Positions 24,107 to 33,522 of a stretch of 64,000 nucleotides of DNA are shown one piece after another (the stretch's first letter is position 1; each line of letters starts with the position of its first letter). The notes under the pieces are model-generated. The model had not been told where the DNA came from and did not search any database. It was given only the letters and a program-made list of their open reading frames with translations. The position numbers and the translations under genes are program-made. Source of the DNA: CAYNLK01 sp964398055 (GTDB lineage Bacteria > Chloroflexota > Anaerolineae > 4572-78 > J111); NCBI GenBank assembly GCA_964398055.1, contig CAYNLK010000017.1, positions 48,650 through 112,649 of the forward strand, given 5' to 3'.

Positions 24107-26158
24107 ATGCGAGTAGCCACTGACGTAGGCGGCACCTTTACCGACCTGGTTTACCTGGATGAAACCTCCGGGCAACTGGGGACAGCCAAAACGTCAACTA
24201 CCCCGGCCAATTTTGCCGAGGGCATTTTGGAAACCCTGCGCAAGTCAACTCTAATGATCGCTGCGACGCGCTTTTTTGTGCACGGCTCGACCATCATCAT
24301 CAATGCCCTCACCGAGCGCAAAGGAGCCAAAACCGCGCTCATCACCACTGCGGGTTTCCGCGATGTCCTGGAAATCGGCCGGGCCAACCGGCCCGACCTG
24401 TACAATCTGTATTACACCAAGCCAAAACCCTTTGTGCCCCGCTATCTGCGCCTGGAAGTGCGGGGTCGGATGAACTACAAAGGGGAAGAGTTGGAACCGC
24501 TGAATGAAGCTGATGTGCGCCAGGCGGTTGAAGTTTGCCGTAAAGAAGGCGTGGAGGCCATTGCCGTGTGTTTGCTCCACTCCTACGCCAACGCCGACCA
24601 CGAAGTTCGTTGCCGGAAGCTGATTCGTGAACTGGCGCCCGAAATTCCCGTTACCGCTTCCTTTGAAATTACCCAGGAGTGGCGGGAATACGAGCGCACC
24701 AATACCGCCGTTCTGAACAGCTACGTGCTGCCTATCGCTCAATCTTACCTGAGTAACCTGGAGCAAAAACTAACCAACTTGGGCATGGCGAAAGTCTATT
24801 ACCTGATGCAATCAAACGGCGGTACGGCCACTTTCGAGATGGGCAAAAAAGCGCCGATCAACGCCGTTGAATCCGGCCCGGTGGCCGGGGTCATCGGCGC
24901 GGCGGCTATCGGTAAGCTCATTGGCGAGCCGAACATCATCTCCCTCGACGTGGGCGGCACCACGGCCAAAACCTCGCTGGTTAAGAACGGGGTACCCCGC
25001 ATCACTACCGACTATAAAATTGAGCGGCGCACCGGCTATGCCGGTTATCCTGTTCTGTCGCCCACTATCGACATTGTGGAAATTGGCGCGGGCGGCGGCT
25101 CGATTGCCTGGGTGGACCAGGCCGGCGCGCTGCGGATTGGCCCGGTCAGCGCCGGCGCCGACCCCGGCCCGGCCTGTTACGGCCAGGGCGGCGATCAACC
25201 GACCGTCACCGATGCCAATGTGCTGGCCGGCCGGATCAACCCCGACTATTTTCTGGGCGGCGAGATCAGGCTAGATGTGACCAGCACCAGGCAGGCTATG
25301 CAGCCCCTGGCCGACCACTTTGGCCTTAGCCCGGAAGAGGCGGCCATGGGGGTTATTCGCCTGGCCGACGCCAACATGGTCAATGCCATCAAGCTGGTGT
25401 CGGTGCGCCGCGGCCACGATCCGCGCGACTTTGTGCTGGTCGCCTTCGGCGGCGGCGGCGGGATGCATACGGCGGCGCTGGCCCGGGAGCTGCGGGTGAA
25501 GAAGGTTGTCATCCCTACCGACCCCGGTGTGTTCTCGGCCTGGGGTATGCTGGTAACCGATCTACGGCAGGATTTTATTCGAACCTCCATTCGCCGCGCC
25601 GACCAGCTTGACCCCACTGGCCTGGCTGGCATTTTCAAGGAGATGGAAGCGCAGGCCCTGATTAACCTGCAAGAGCAGGGCCTGCCGGCAGAGCGGGTTT
25701 TCTTCCAACGCTTTGCCGATATGCGCTATAAGGGTCAAGAGCACACCGTAAAAGTGCCAATTCCGGCGGGTCAGATAAGCGCCAGTCAGTTACAAGGTGT
25801 CAATGAACAGTTTCATCAACTGCACCAACAAGCGTATACCTTTCGGTTGGAGACCCCCATCGAACTGGTCAATTATCATCTGACTGCCCTGGGCGTGGTG
25901 GAAAAGCCGGAGCTGCAAAAATTGAGCCAGGGATATGGCGGTTTGGACCAGGCCCAAAAAGGGGAGCGGCGCGTCAATTACGATGAGCTGGGTTTCTATC
26001 CCAGCCCTATCTATGAACGTGCTCGGCTGCCTCTGAATACGCCTATTCCGGGACCAACGATTATTGAAGAGCCAACCTCAACGACCGTTGTCTTTCCCGA
26101 CCAGCAGGTAACCAGGGATGAGTACGGTTTGCTGCACATCGAAATGAGGACCCAGTGA
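24107..26158 (+). CDS. hyuA: Hydantoinase/oxoprolinase subunit A, copy 1
   Basis: A 683-residue protein of the HyuA/OplA-A family. The ATPase-like N-terminus begins VATDVGGTFTDLVYLD, followed by FVHGSTIIINALTERKGAKT and TAGFRDVLEIGRANRPD; the second half has SLDVGGTTAKTSLV and VAFGGGGGMHTAALAREL. With subunit B it forms an ATP-dependent enzyme that opens cyclic amides such as 5-oxoproline, hydantoins or N-methylhydantoin. It overlaps the subunit B gene by four bases (GTGA). Overall it closely resembles the second copy at 27999-30065. Substrate is unknown; the context favours 5-oxoproline or cyclic peptides. Confidence 0.93.
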   Translation: MRVATDVGGTFTDLVYLDETSGQLGTAKTSTTPANFAEGILETLRKSTLMIAATRFFVHGSTIIINALTERKGAKTALITTAGFRDVLEIGRANRPDLYNLYYTKPKPFVPRYLRLEVRGRMNYKGEELEPLNEADVRQAVEVCRKEGVEAIAVCLLHSYANADHEVRCRKLIRELAPEIPVTASFEITQEWREYERTNTAVLNSYVLPIAQSYLSNLEQKLTNLGMAKVYYLMQSNGGTATFEMGKKAPINAVESGPVAGVIGAAAIGKLIGEPNIISLDVGGTTAKTSLVKNGVPRITTDYKIERRTGYAGYPVLSPTIDIVEIGAGGGSIAWVDQAGALRIGPVSAGADPGPACYGQGGDQPTVTDANVLAGRINPDYFLGGEIRLDVTSTRQAMQPLADHFGLSPEEAAMGVIRLADANMVNAIKLVSVRRGHDPRDFVLVAFGGGGGMHTAALARELRVKKVVIPTDPGVFSAWGMLVTDLRQDFIRTSIRRADQLDPTGLAGIFKEMEAQALINLQEQGLPAERVFFQRFADMRYKGQEHTVKVPIPAGQISASQLQGVNEQFHQLHQQAYTFRLETPIELVNYHLTALGVVEKPELQKLSQGYGGLDQAQKGERRVNYDELGFYPSPIYERARLPLNTPIPGPTIIEEPTSTTVVFPDQQVTRDEYGLLHIEMRTQ

Positions 26159-27867
26159 TCCAGGTCGACCCTTTTACCGTCGAAATCATTCGCGAACAAT
26201 TGATCGCCGCGGCCGAAGAAAGCTTTATCGCCCTGGGGCGCAGCAGCCAAAGCCCCATCATCTACGAGGTGCTGGACTATGCCTGCGCCATCACCGACGC
26301 CCACGGCGACATCATCGCCCAGGCCAACGGCGTGCCCGGCTTTCTGGGCACGTTGACCTTTGCCGTCAAAGCCATCCTGGAAAAGTTTCCGCCGGGCCAG
26401 ATTGCGCCGGGCGATGTCTTTATGACCAACGATCCGTATCGCGGCGGCGGCAACCATCTATCCGACGTCGCTTTGATTGCGCCCATTTTCTACGCCGACG
26501 AGTTGGTCGCCTTTGCCGTGAACAAGGCCCACTGGACCGAAGTCGGCGGCATGGCCGCGGGCAGTTGGACCACCGACAGCACCGAAATCTACCAGGAAGG
26601 GCTGCAATTTCCGGCCATCCGGCTCTATCAGCGCGGTGAAATTATTCAAAGCCTGGTCGACCTCATCGCCGCCAATGTGCGCACCCCGGACAGCACATTG
26701 GGCGATATGTTTGCCGGCGTGGCCTCCTTGCGCCGGGCCGAGGTCCGAGTTGTCGAAATCTGCGCCCGCTACGGTTTGGAGGCGTTCAAATACAGCGTCC
26801 GCTCGATTCTGGATCACGGCGAAACGCTGGCCCGCCGGGCATTGGCGCAACTGCCTAAAGGGAGCTATTTTGCCGAAGATTGGATGGACGACGACGGCCT
26901 GTCGGACACGCCCGTCTATGTTTGCGTCCACGTTACCATCAGCGACGACGCCTTTGTAGCCGATTTTACCGGTTCATCGCCCCAGGTGCGGGGGCCAATC
27001 AACTGCACCCGCACCCGGCTGCAATCCGCCTGCCGCACCATTTTCAAAGCCATTACCGACCCGACCACGCCGGTCAACGACGGCTGGTTTCGCCCGGTCA
27101 GGATCTTCTGCCCTGACGGCACCGTCTTTACGGCCCGGCGCCCGGCGCCTGTTTCCACCTATTGGGAAACCGGGGCCTATGTGGTTGACCTGCTCTGGCG
27201 CGCTTTGTTCCCTGTTTTGCCGGATCGCTTAACCGCCGGCCACCACCTGAGCGTATGCGGCACGCTGATCGCCGGTTTTAACGACGAAGGCGAACGTTTT
27301 ATTTTGGTGGAACCGCAAGCCGGCGGTTGGGGGGCCGGGGCGACCAAAGACGGCGAAAATGGCCTGGTTCCCGTGGGCGATGGTGAAACCTATATCATTC
27401 CGGTCGAAATCTGTGAAACACGTTATCCCATCCTGGTCGATCAATTTACTTTTAATGAGACGCCGGCCGGCCACGGCCAGCACCGGGGCGGCCTGGGGTT
27501 GATTCGGGATTACCGGTTGCTGGCCGAGGAAGCGCTGTTAACCACCACCTTTGGCCGCCACAAATATCCGCCCTGGGGGGCCAACGGCGGCAGTGACGGC
27601 TCGCCCAATGGAGTCAAGGTGTTCAGCCCCCGGCAGGCTGAGCCGCTGCTCTGGCGGGGCAAGATTGCTCGCCACGTGCTGCGGCGGGGCGATGTGGCCC
27701 GCTTGGTCACAGGGGTGGGCGGCGGCTATGGCCACCCGTACCGGCGCCCGGTCAGCGCCGTAGTCGATGATGTCAAGAACGGCTACGTATCTCTGGAAAC
27801 GGCCCTGAACGTTTACGGGGTTCAATTGGAGCCGGAAACATTAGAGGTGATAGGTTTAAGGCGATAG
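26155..27867 (+). CDS. hyuB: Hydantoinase/oxoprolinase subunit B, copy 1
   Basis: A 570-residue HyuB/OplA-B family protein starting with a GTG that overlaps the hyuA stop. Family segments: VDPFTVEIIREQLIAAAEES, PGDVFMTNDPYRGGGNHLSD, HWTEVGGMAAGSW, GWGAGATKDGENG and the C-terminal GVGGGYGHPYRRP. It provides the other half of the cyclic-amide hydrolase. Followed by an inverted repeat and then a second A-B pair. Confidence 0.92.
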   Translation: MIQVDPFTVEIIREQLIAAAEESFIALGRSSQSPIIYEVLDYACAITDAHGDIIAQANGVPGFLGTLTFAVKAILEKFPPGQIAPGDVFMTNDPYRGGGNHLSDVALIAPIFYADELVAFAVNKAHWTEVGGMAAGSWTTDSTEIYQEGLQFPAIRLYQRGEIIQSLVDLIAANVRTPDSTLGDMFAGVASLRRAEVRVVEICARYGLEAFKYSVRSILDHGETLARRALAQLPKGSYFAEDWMDDDGLSDTPVYVCVHVTISDDAFVADFTGSSPQVRGPINCTRTRLQSACRTIFKAITDPTTPVNDGWFRPVRIFCPDGTVFTARRPAPVSTYWETGAYVVDLLWRALFPVLPDRLTAGHHLSVCGTLIAGFNDEGERFILVEPQAGGWGAGATKDGENGLVPVGDGETYIIPVEICETRYPILVDQFTFNETPAGHGQHRGGLGLIRDYRLLAEEALLTTTFGRHKYPPWGANGGSDGSPNGVKVFSPRQAEPLLWRGKIARHVLRRGDVARLVTGVGGGYGHPYRRPVSAVVDDVKNGYVSLETALNVYGVQLEPETLEVIGLRR

Positions 27868-27893
27868 AATGCTTTTGTGAATAATCCCAATTT

Positions 27894-27938
27894 GACCGCC
27901 GACCGCCAAAATGATAAACCTGGCAGCGGTCGGTGGTC
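27894..27938. repeat. GACCGCCGACCGC inverted repeat
   Basis: Arms GACCGCCGACCGC (27894-27906) and GCGGTCGGTGGTC (27926-27938) pair at 12 of 13 positions, between the first hyuB and the second hyuA. It could end the upstream transcript or be one more spacer repeat. Confidence 0.65.
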
Positions 27939-27998
27939 TGTGGTCGCATAGCGAACAATATTGACAATTTTTCGTATACCAAATTAGGAGGGCATCCT

Positions 27999-30065
27999 AT
28001 GATCAGAGTAGCAACAGACATCGGCGGCACCTTTACCGACCTGGTGTGTGTGGCCGCGGACGGAACGGTGAGCACGGCCAAAAGCCACACCACACCGGCC
28101 CAGTTTGAGCAGGGGGTGATGGACGTTATCGAAGCCAGCCATATCTCCCCCGCTGAGTTCGTTTCTTTTGTCCACGGCACCACCATTGTCATCAATGCCA
28201 TTACCGAGAGAAAAGGAGCGAAGACCGCTCTCATCACTAGCGCCGGCTTTCGGGACGTGTTGGAGATAGGCCGCGGCAACCGCCCTGACTATTTCAATCT
28301 TGACTACCAAAAGCCAAAACCGTTTGTGGCTCGCTATTTACGCCGTGAGCTGCCCGGCCGGATCAACTACAAGGGGGTCGAGGCGGTCCCGCTCGATCTG
28401 TCCGGTTTACCGGCCATTCTGGCTGATTTTAAGGCCGAGGGAGTCGAAGCGATTGCGGTTTGTTTGATCAACTCATACGCCAATTCGGCTCACGAAGAGG
28501 CGACCATCAACCGGATCAGCGAATTATGGCCGGAGGTGGCGGCAGTGGCCTCCTACCAGATCACCCGGGAATGGCGAGAGTATGAACGCACCAATACCGC
28601 CGTTATGTCGGCCTACGTTCAGCCCATTGCCCACCGTTATCTAGATGACCTGACCGGCCGGCTCACCGAAGCCGGGATGACCTGCACCCCTTATATTATG
28701 CAATCCAATTGCGGGATTGATACGGTCAAGAATGCCCGCCAGATTCCCATCACCATGATTGAATCCGGCCCGGCCAGCGGGATTTGGGGCGCGGCGATCT
28801 TGGGCCGGTTGATCGGCGAGCGGGAGGTGATTGCTCTGGATATCGGCGGCACCACCGCCAAATGCGGCTTGATTACCGGCGGCCAGGTTAAACTGAACAC
28901 CAATTACATGGTGGCCCACACCGATGTGTCGGCCGGGTATCCGGTGATGGTGCCGGTGGTCGACCTGGTGGAGATTGGCCAGGGCGGCGGCTCCATTGCC
29001 TGGGTGGATGAATTTGGGCGGCTGCACGTCGGTCCCCACAGCGCCGGGGCCGATCCCGGTCCGGTTGCTTATGGCATCGGCGGGACCGAGGCTACCACCA
29101 CCGACGCCAACCTGGCCTTGGGCTGCATCAACCCGAACTACTTTTGCGGCGGCACCATCACCGCCGATATGGCCGGGGTGGGCAAAGCTTTGGATACCCT
29201 GGCCGGGACGCTTAACATCAGCCGGCCGGAGGTGGCCCGGGGTATCGTGCGCCTGGCCAATAACAATATGGTCAATGCCATCAAGCTCATCTCCGTTAAC
29301 CGGGGCCACGATCCGCGTGACTTTACCCTCATCGCTTTTGGCGGTGGGGGCGGGATGCACGCCTGCGCCCTGGCTAGAGAGTTGGGCATCAAGAAGGTGG
29401 TCATTCCCAATCTGTCGGGTGTCTTTTCAGCCTGGGGCATGTTGCTCAGCGACCTGCGCCGCGACTACCTGCAAACCCAGATTATCGACTTATCGACCCT
29501 GGACGCGGCTCAACAGCTCAGCGACACGCTGGCCGCGCTGGAAGAGCAGGCCTACCAGGAGTATGAAGCGGAGCACATTGATCGCTCGCGGGTCCATTTT
29601 TTGCGCTACGGTCGTTTCCGTTATCAAAACCAGGAACATTCGACTGAAATCGATCTGCCCGACGGGATCATCACCCCCAACCAGATGGACGACATCCGCG
29701 AACATTTCCATACCACCTACGAGCGAGAATACACCTATCGTTTGAATGCGCCCATAGAGATGGTTACCTTCCACCTGATCGCTCTGGCCGAGGTAGACAA
29801 ATTGAAGCCTCAAAAATTGCCCAGAAGCAATGGTAAGGCGGAAGATGCCATCAAAGGCTCTCGCCAGGTGGATTATCTTGAGGCCGGCATCCACCAGGCC
29901 ACCCTTTACCGCGGCGATGCCCTGGCCCCGGGCATGCGTTTGGTCGGTCCGGCCATCATCGAAGAGGCTGAAACAACTATCGTCATTCCGCCCAAAATGC
30001 CATGTGAGGTAGACGAATATGGCAATTATCAGATCTTAACGGCCCACGGAGGGAACTATGCCTGA
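27999..30065 (+). CDS. hyuA: Hydantoinase/oxoprolinase subunit A, copy 2
   Basis: 688 residues from the ATG at 27999 with TAGGAGGG upstream; the frame extends upstream but has no ribosome site there. It has the same family marks as copy 1 (VATDIGGTFTDLVCVA, FVHGTTIVINAITERKGAKT, ALDIGGTTAKCGLI, FGGGGGMHACALAREL). A notable difference is QSNCGID where copy 1 has QSNGGTA. The pair differs enough that the duplication is old, so the two enzymes may act on different cyclic amides. It overlaps the next gene by eight bases. Confidence 0.93.
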   Translation: MIRVATDIGGTFTDLVCVAADGTVSTAKSHTTPAQFEQGVMDVIEASHISPAEFVSFVHGTTIVINAITERKGAKTALITSAGFRDVLEIGRGNRPDYFNLDYQKPKPFVARYLRRELPGRINYKGVEAVPLDLSGLPAILADFKAEGVEAIAVCLINSYANSAHEEATINRISELWPEVAAVASYQITREWREYERTNTAVMSAYVQPIAHRYLDDLTGRLTEAGMTCTPYIMQSNCGIDTVKNARQIPITMIESGPASGIWGAAILGRLIGEREVIALDIGGTTAKCGLITGGQVKLNTNYMVAHTDVSAGYPVMVPVVDLVEIGQGGGSIAWVDEFGRLHVGPHSAGADPGPVAYGIGGTEATTTDANLALGCINPNYFCGGTITADMAGVGKALDTLAGTLNISRPEVARGIVRLANNNMVNAIKLISVNRGHDPRDFTLIAFGGGGGMHACALARELGIKKVVIPNLSGVFSAWGMLLSDLRRDYLQTQIIDLSTLDAAQQLSDTLAALEEQAYQEYEAEHIDRSRVHFLRYGRFRYQNQEHSTEIDLPDGIITPNQMDDIREHFHTTYEREYTYRLNAPIEMVTFHLIALAEVDKLKPQKLPRSNGKAEDAIKGSRQVDYLEAGIHQATLYRGDALAPGMRLVGPAIIEEAETTIVIPPKMPCEVDEYGNYQILTAHGGNYA

Positions 30066-31728
30066 CCAATATGATCCCATTACCCTGGAAATCATCCAAA
30101 ACTCATTGCAGGCGGCCGCCGACGAAATGTTTGCCGCCATGCGCCGCACCGCTATGAGCGCTATCATCTATGAGGTGCTCGATATGGGCACCGGCATCAC
30201 CGACCGGCATGGCGAATTGGCCGGTTCAGGCGCCGGCATCCCGGCCTTTGTTGGTGTGCTCGACAAAACGGTCAAGAAAATTATGGAAAAGTTTAACCGG
30301 CCGGGCGATATTGAACCGGGGGATGTCTTCATTACCAATGATCCTTACAATGGCGGCGTTACCCATCTGAACGATATGGTGCTGACTATGCCCGTCTTTG
30401 TCCAAGACGAGATCGTGGCCTGGACGGCCAACATCGCCCACTGGAATGACGTTGGCGGTATGGTGCCCGGCAGCATGTCGACCGATGCAACCGAGATTTT
30501 CCAGGAAGGCATGATCTACCCGGGGGTCAAGCTGATCTCCCGCGGCCAACCGATCCGGCCGGTGTTCGACATCCTTACCGCCAACTGCCGCATGCCTGAT
30601 TTCCTGACGGGGGATTTGTGGGCCGGCGTCGCTTCAGTGCGGGTGGGGGAACGCCGTATCCTGGAAATTGTCAACAAGTATGGCAAAGATGTCTTCATTC
30701 ACGCTCTGGAGCAATACATGGAGTACGGCGAGCAGGTCAGTCTCAATGCCATCAAGCAACTGCCCAAGGGCGTTTACACCCTGGCCGAGCCACAAGACAG
30801 CGGCCAGGTCTACAAGGTGACCGTCGAGATTACCGACGACGAATTCATCATCGACCTGCGGGACAACCCCGATCAGGATAAGGGACCGTTTAACATGAGC
30901 GCCGACGACGCCATCGTAGCCGCCCAGATCGCCTTCAAAAACGTCACCTCACCGGAGCGAATCGCCAACGGCGGTACCTTCCGCCCGTTGAAGGTGTTGT
31001 TGCGCCACGGCTCGGTTTTTAATCCCAAGTATCCGGCGGCGATGGGCATTTACTACGAGATCAGTATCCGGCTGCACGATCTGATTGTGCGCTGCCTGGC
31101 GCAGCACATGCCGGAACGGCTGCCGGCCGGCGGTTTTGCCTCGATCTGTGGCACGCTCTTTGGGGGCATTCACCCCGATACCGGCCGGGCTTACGCCGTC
31201 ATCGAGCCGGAACTGGGCGGCTGGGGTGGCTCCCCCACGGGAGACGGTATGCCTGGCCAGTTCTCGGCGTTCCATGGCGAAACGTACAATTGCCCGGCCG
31301 AGGTGGCCGAGGCCCGTTACGGCGTGACCGTGGACTATCTGAGTTTTCACGATGAAGATGGCGGGGCCGGCCTGCACCGGGGCGGTAAAGGGGTGCGGAT
31401 CGATTACCGCATCCGCTCCGACAATGCCTGGCTGACGGTGGCTTATACTCGCGATAAGGTTCCGCCGTGGCCCTTGAATGGTGGTCAGCCTGGCTCGCCA
31501 AACCACATCATCATTCGCCGGACCAACGGGCAGAAAGAGCGATACGCCGTGGTCAGCGGTTTGACCCTCAATACCGATGACGTGATCCAGGTGATGACCG
31601 CCACCGGCGCCGGCTGGGGCGACCCCAAGAAACGGCCTCTGGGGCTGGTCAAAGAAGATTTGAAAAACGGTTACATTACGCCGGAGCAGGCCAAACGCTA
31701 CTACGGTTTGGCTGAGCGGAGTAAGTGA
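30058..31728 (+). CDS. hyuB: Hydantoinase/oxoprolinase subunit B, copy 2
   Basis: A 556-residue HyuB-family protein with PITLEIIQNSLQAAADEMFA, PGDVFITNDPYNGGVTHLND, HWNDVGGMVPGSM, ELGGWGGSPTGDGMPG and a C-terminal GAGWGDPKKRPLGLV. GGAGGG lies just upstream of its ATG, inside the end of hyuA. Forms the second complete hydantoinase/oxoprolinase. Confidence 0.93.
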   Translation: MPDQYDPITLEIIQNSLQAAADEMFAAMRRTAMSAIIYEVLDMGTGITDRHGELAGSGAGIPAFVGVLDKTVKKIMEKFNRPGDIEPGDVFITNDPYNGGVTHLNDMVLTMPVFVQDEIVAWTANIAHWNDVGGMVPGSMSTDATEIFQEGMIYPGVKLISRGQPIRPVFDILTANCRMPDFLTGDLWAGVASVRVGERRILEIVNKYGKDVFIHALEQYMEYGEQVSLNAIKQLPKGVYTLAEPQDSGQVYKVTVEITDDEFIIDLRDNPDQDKGPFNMSADDAIVAAQIAFKNVTSPERIANGGTFRPLKVLLRHGSVFNPKYPAAMGIYYEISIRLHDLIVRCLAQHMPERLPAGGFASICGTLFGGIHPDTGRAYAVIEPELGGWGGSPTGDGMPGQFSAFHGETYNCPAEVAEARYGVTVDYLSFHDEDGGAGLHRGGKGVRIDYRIRSDNAWLTVAYTRDKVPPWPLNGGQPGSPNHIIIRRTNGQKERYAVVSGLTLNTDDVIQVMTATGAGWGDPKKRPLGLVKEDLKNGYITPEQAKRYYGLAERSK

Positions 31729-31763
31729 CTCAGGTGGCTTTCATCCGAGTTGACAATTAAGGC

Positions 31764-31819
31764 GTGAAACGTAAAACGTAAAGTTATCTCAGGCAGAACC
31801 ATTACGTTTCACGTTTTAC
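31764..31819. repeat. GTGAAACGT/GTAAAACGT inverted repeat
   Basis: Arms 31764-31781 (GTGAAACGTAAAACGTAA) and 31802-31819 (TTACGTTTCACGTTTTAC) pair at 16 of 18 positions. One of at least six members of a GTGAAACGT word family in the spacers of this window. Confidence 0.75.
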
Positions 31820-31891
31820 TACAGACCGAATTGTCAGCTTGTTTGAAACCCCCGAATGATCTTCGGCTTATTGAATTCCGAGGAAATAGCG

Positions 31892-32983
31892 ATGACTGAT
31901 CACAAAAACCGATTGACTCAATTACAAGCCGCCATGCAGGCGGCCAGGGTTGACCTGGTGGCCATTGGCCCTACGGCTAATATGCGTTACCTGTTGGGTT
32001 ACGTGCCCCACCCCGATGAGCGGCTATGCCTGCTGCTGGTTTCGGCCAATGCGGCGAACATTGTCGTCCCAACTCTGAATGCCGAGGGTGTGGCGGCTCA
32101 CACCGACCTGCCGTTGCACCGCTGGCCCGACGCCGAGGGCCCGGAGACCGCGCTAAAGAATGCCCTCGGCCAGTTATCCACGGCCAATAAACTGGCTATT
32201 GACGGCACGATGCGGGCCGACTTTTTATTACCCTTGCTGGCAGCCACGTCACCCCAGGCGACCACCACCGTTGAGCCGCTGCTGGCCCCGCTGCGCGCCC
32301 GTAAATCTCCTGCCGAAGTTGAAGCCCTGGCCCGGGCTGCGGCCCAGGCCGACCGGGCCATGCAAGCGGCCATCGACGCCTGCCGGCCGGGCGTGACCGA
32401 AGCGGAAGTGGCCTGGATTGCCGAAGAGGCGTTTCGAAAGGATGGGGCCGAGCAGGTGCCCTTCACCTTGATTGCCTCCGGCCCCAATGGGGCGCACCCC
32501 CATCACCACAGCGGCCCGCGCCGCCTGCAAGCCGGCGAGGCCGTGGTCCTTGACATGGGCGCCTCGCTGGACGGTTACCTCTCTGACATTACCCGGATGG
32601 TCTTTTTAGGCGAGCCGCCGGCCGAATTTCTAAAAGCCTACGATGCGGTGCTGGCCGCCAATGAGCGGGGCCGCGCCGCGGTCAAACCGGGCGCCACGGC
32701 CCACGAGATCGATCATGCCGCCCGCAGTACCCTGGCCGCTGCCGGTTACGGGGACTATTTTATCCACCGCACCGGCCACGGCGTGGGGCTGGAAATCCAC
32801 GAGCCGCCCTATATCATGGCCGGCAACGACCAACTTTTGGCCGAGGGGATGGTCTTTAGCGTGGAGCCGGGGGTCTACCTGCCGGGCAAGTTCGGTATTC
32901 GCATCGAAGATATAGTGACTGTCACCGCTTCGGGCGTCCACACCCTGACCGGCTTTGACCATACGTTGGTGGTTAAGAACTAA
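31892..32983 (+). CDS. M24 family Xaa-Pro dipeptidase/aminopeptidase
   Basis: 363 residues from the ATG at 31892, which has GAGGAAA upstream. The N-terminal creatinase-type domain (residues 1-130) is followed by the pita-bread M24 domain. All five metal ligands are present: Asp221, Asp232, His296 (HRTGHGVGLEIHEPPY), Glu325 (SVEPGVYLPGKFG) and Glu339 (RIEDIV). A full ligand set argues against creatinase, which lacks metal, and for a metallopeptidase that removes or splits residues before proline. The nearby proline dehydrogenase supports a role in feeding proline into catabolism. Confidence 0.9.
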   Translation: MTDHKNRLTQLQAAMQAARVDLVAIGPTANMRYLLGYVPHPDERLCLLLVSANAANIVVPTLNAEGVAAHTDLPLHRWPDAEGPETALKNALGQLSTANKLAIDGTMRADFLLPLLAATSPQATTTVEPLLAPLRARKSPAEVEALARAAAQADRAMQAAIDACRPGVTEAEVAWIAEEAFRKDGAEQVPFTLIASGPNGAHPHHHSGPRRLQAGEAVVLDMGASLDGYLSDITRMVFLGEPPAEFLKAYDAVLAANERGRAAVKPGATAHEIDHAARSTLAAAGYGDYFIHRTGHGVGLEIHEPPYIMAGNDQLLAEGMVFSVEPGVYLPGKFGIRIEDIVTVTASGVHTLTGFDHTLVVKN

Positions 32984-33024
32984 ATTAAAAAGGGTGGTTC
33001 AATTGGCTTTCAGGGGGTTGACAT

Positions 33025-33118
33025 CGTAAAACGTAATGCGTGAATTTACGTTCACCTGCACCCCTGGCACTGCCCGCCAGGGCAGGTGTGCGCGCAGGCG
33101 CAAGTGTCACGTTTTACG
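33025..33118. repeat. CGTAAAACGT inverted repeat enclosing a second hairpin
   Basis: Outer arms CGTAAAACGT (33025-33034) and ACGTTTTACG (33109-33118). Inside, CACCTG (33053-33058) plus CCCTGGC (33062-33068) pair with GCCAGGG (33076-33082) plus CAGGTG (33083-33088). The result is a compound cruciform-like structure between the peptidase and the EthD-like gene. Confidence 0.65.
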
Positions 33119-33169
33119 GGTTTGAGTTCATTACTCCATGAAATCCAAAAGAGCCAAAAGAGTGTTTAA

Positions 33170-33493
33170 ATGGTCAAATTAACCGTCATCTACAATCTCC
33201 CTCCCGGCGCCGACCACGAAGCCTTTCTACGCTGGCGCACCACCACCCATCAGGCTGAAAATATGGCGCTGCCGGGCGTGATCAAAAGTGATTTCTATAT
33301 TATCAAAGAAGGCTGGCCAAACGAGGGTGAGCCGCCTTATCGCTATATGACCGAAGCCTATTTCCCGGATATGAAGACTTTTCGCCGGAGCTTTTTTGAC
33401 CCGGATTACCAGCAAAAGCTGGCCGAGTCGCTGAAGTTGATTGCCAATCCACTCTTTTTGATTTCCGAAGAAGTCATTAGTGAGGTTGCTTAG
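33170..33493 (+). CDS. EthD-like small protein
   Basis: 107 residues resembling the EthD/dimeric alpha-beta-barrel family: the start VKLTVIYNLPPGADHEAFLRW, a central HQAENMALPGV, and EAYFPDMKTFRRSFFDPDYQ. EthD-domain proteins are small ferredoxin-fold dimers found beside catabolic oxygenases and hydrolases, often of unknown activity. It sits between the dipeptidase and proline dehydrogenase and probably shares their transcript. Function is not assigned. Confidence 0.75.
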   Translation: MVKLTVIYNLPPGADHEAFLRWRTTTHQAENMALPGVIKSDFYIIKEGWPNEGEPPYRYMTEAYFPDMKTFRRSFFDPDYQQKLAESLKLIANPLFLISEEVISEVA

Positions 33494-33522
33494 GTTCGGG
33501 GGGAGAAAGACGACATAACCAG

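Noticed and set aside
31892..32983. Creatinase (creatine amidinohydrolase) as the identity of the M24 protein
   Set aside because: All five metal ligands (two Asp, His, two Glu) are present; creatinase lacks them.
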